In this document: positions 6,426-6,632 of the stretch, one piece after another
How positions within the stretch are numbered: the first letter of the stretch is position 1
Layout of the letters: the number at the start of each line of letters is the position of its first letter
NCBI GenBank assembly: GCA_012031335.1
Contig: JAAUTT010000252.1
Location: 1-6,632, forward strand
Reading direction: 5' to 3'
From: Bacteroidales bacterium
GTDB taxonomy: Bacteria; Bacteroidota; Bacteroidia; Bacteroidales; JAAUTT01
Length of the DNA: 6,632 bases
The notes under the pieces: generated by a model
Told to the model about the DNA's origin: nothing
The model's database searches: none
Seen by the model: the letters and a program-made list of their open reading frames with translations, nothing else
Program-made: the position numbers and the translations under genes

Positions 6426-6632
6426 AGTTCCAATAATGCCCGGAACTGAGAAATCATCACTCCAATCCTCTATTTCATTTATTGAAGATGCTAATGGATT
6501 TGAAGATGTTACACTAAACTGGTCTGATATATGCTTTGTATTTAAATCATAATCTTCACTATAACTATACACATTCTTTTGCGCATAGGCATACGCAACT
6601 AAACAGCACATGGCCATTACAGACAATACTGA
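5595..6632 (-). CDS. Surface protein fragment 1: signal peptide and blades 1-5
   Basis: This is the N-terminal part of the repeat protein, open to the right edge and so lacking its true start. TTG at 6626 and ATG at 6617 or 6611 lie inside the signal peptide core and are unlikely starts. A short linker rich in serine and acidic residues leads into five repeats, for example NLYLGGKFQSAGG, LFIGGQFRSAG and KLYVGGHFNLAGN. The frame runs out after KCDIKKNVIS because of the A9 run at 5608-5616. Confidence 0.75.
   Translation of the reverse strand, partial: SVLSVMAMCCLVAYAYAQKNVYSYSEDYDLNTKHISDQFSVTSSNPLASSINEIEDWSDDFSVPGIIGTVYTSASDGKNLYLGGKFQSAGGITANGIVKWDGQKWIPFGEAAENGVTAKSAGDVPSVEAIAYTDGRLFIGGQFRSAGSLDVNGIAFWDGNKWNSLGPDSTNGVRRKIVVENDTIITSGFVYALYVHNQKLYVGGHFNLAGNQDANGVAVWDINSGTWDTMQGGLQGHNEMDPVYAYTFAARGDTVFVGGKFLTAGGVSTRHIAGWNGETWFHAGISEGYVYDMKFDQNGHLHAAGYFSTEFDSTCSGIGKWDGKNWISIPRPGNFKCDIKKNVIS

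Larger units (their letters stand above)
3980..6632 (-). pseudogene. Large T9SS-secreted beta-propeller-like repeat protein, frameshifted, 5' end outside window
   Basis: Three minus-strand frames join into one product of about 883 residues within the window if three single-base indels are corrected. These are an extra A in the A9 run (5608-5616), a missing G at 5528-5529 (correction restores GKWDGKQW) and an extra A at 5329-5331 (correction gives KLDDGSAGLGFYDGN). The product has a signal peptide ending AYA/Q at 6581-6582. About fourteen repeats of 40-60 residues follow, with the pattern VYA...LYVGGxFxxAG....IAxWDGxxWxxLG. The last 80 or so residues are a T9SS sorting domain (NFPNPF...LPAGLYF...KKMLVVK). 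The protein is probably exported by Sec, passed through the outer membrane by T9SS, and anchored or released at the surface. The repeats resemble kelch or Rax2-like beta-propeller blades; ligand and function are unknown. The codons read upstream of 6626 (SVLS) continue the hydrophobic core, so the real start with its basic n-region lies beyond 6632. Confidence 0.8.

Overview
The window looks like a chromosomal segment from a member of the Bacteroidota. Three features support this. The SecA fragment carries the long N-terminal insertions typical of that phylum. The large surface protein ends in a type IX secretion (T9SS, Por_Secre_tail) sorting domain. The best promoter candidate has a TAnnTTTG -7 box, and Shine-Dalgarno sequences are lacking. 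Genus and species cannot be read from the sequence.

Layout: (1) 1-1555, minus strand: the N-terminal 518 codons of secA, running off the left edge. (2) 1556-1739: a 184-bp divergent intergenic region. (3) 1740-3883, plus strand: an apparent three-gene operon of an ECF-type sigma-70 factor, a small single-pass membrane protein 2 bp downstream (possible anti-sigma partner), and a lipoprotein-like protein with a C-terminal membrane helix. The third gene is split by two single-base frameshifts that cancel each other. (4) 3917-3951: a strong intrinsic terminator for that operon. (5) 3980-6632, minus strand: the 3' part of a gene for a large secreted protein of about fourteen beta-propeller-like repeats plus a T9SS sorting domain. 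It is split by three single-base indels and its true start lies beyond the right edge.

As a unit, the sigma factor, membrane protein and lipoprotein resemble an envelope-sensing regulatory cassette, but the signal and regulon cannot be deduced. SecA and the T9SS cargo are linked only in general terms: the cargo would cross the inner membrane by Sec before export by T9SS. The most notable structural fact is that all five lesions are single-base indels, mostly in homopolymer runs, in the two least conserved genes. Away from these points the frames stay open, so sequencing error or very recent decay explains them better than old pseudogenes. No RNA genes, mobile elements or CRISPR arrays were seen.
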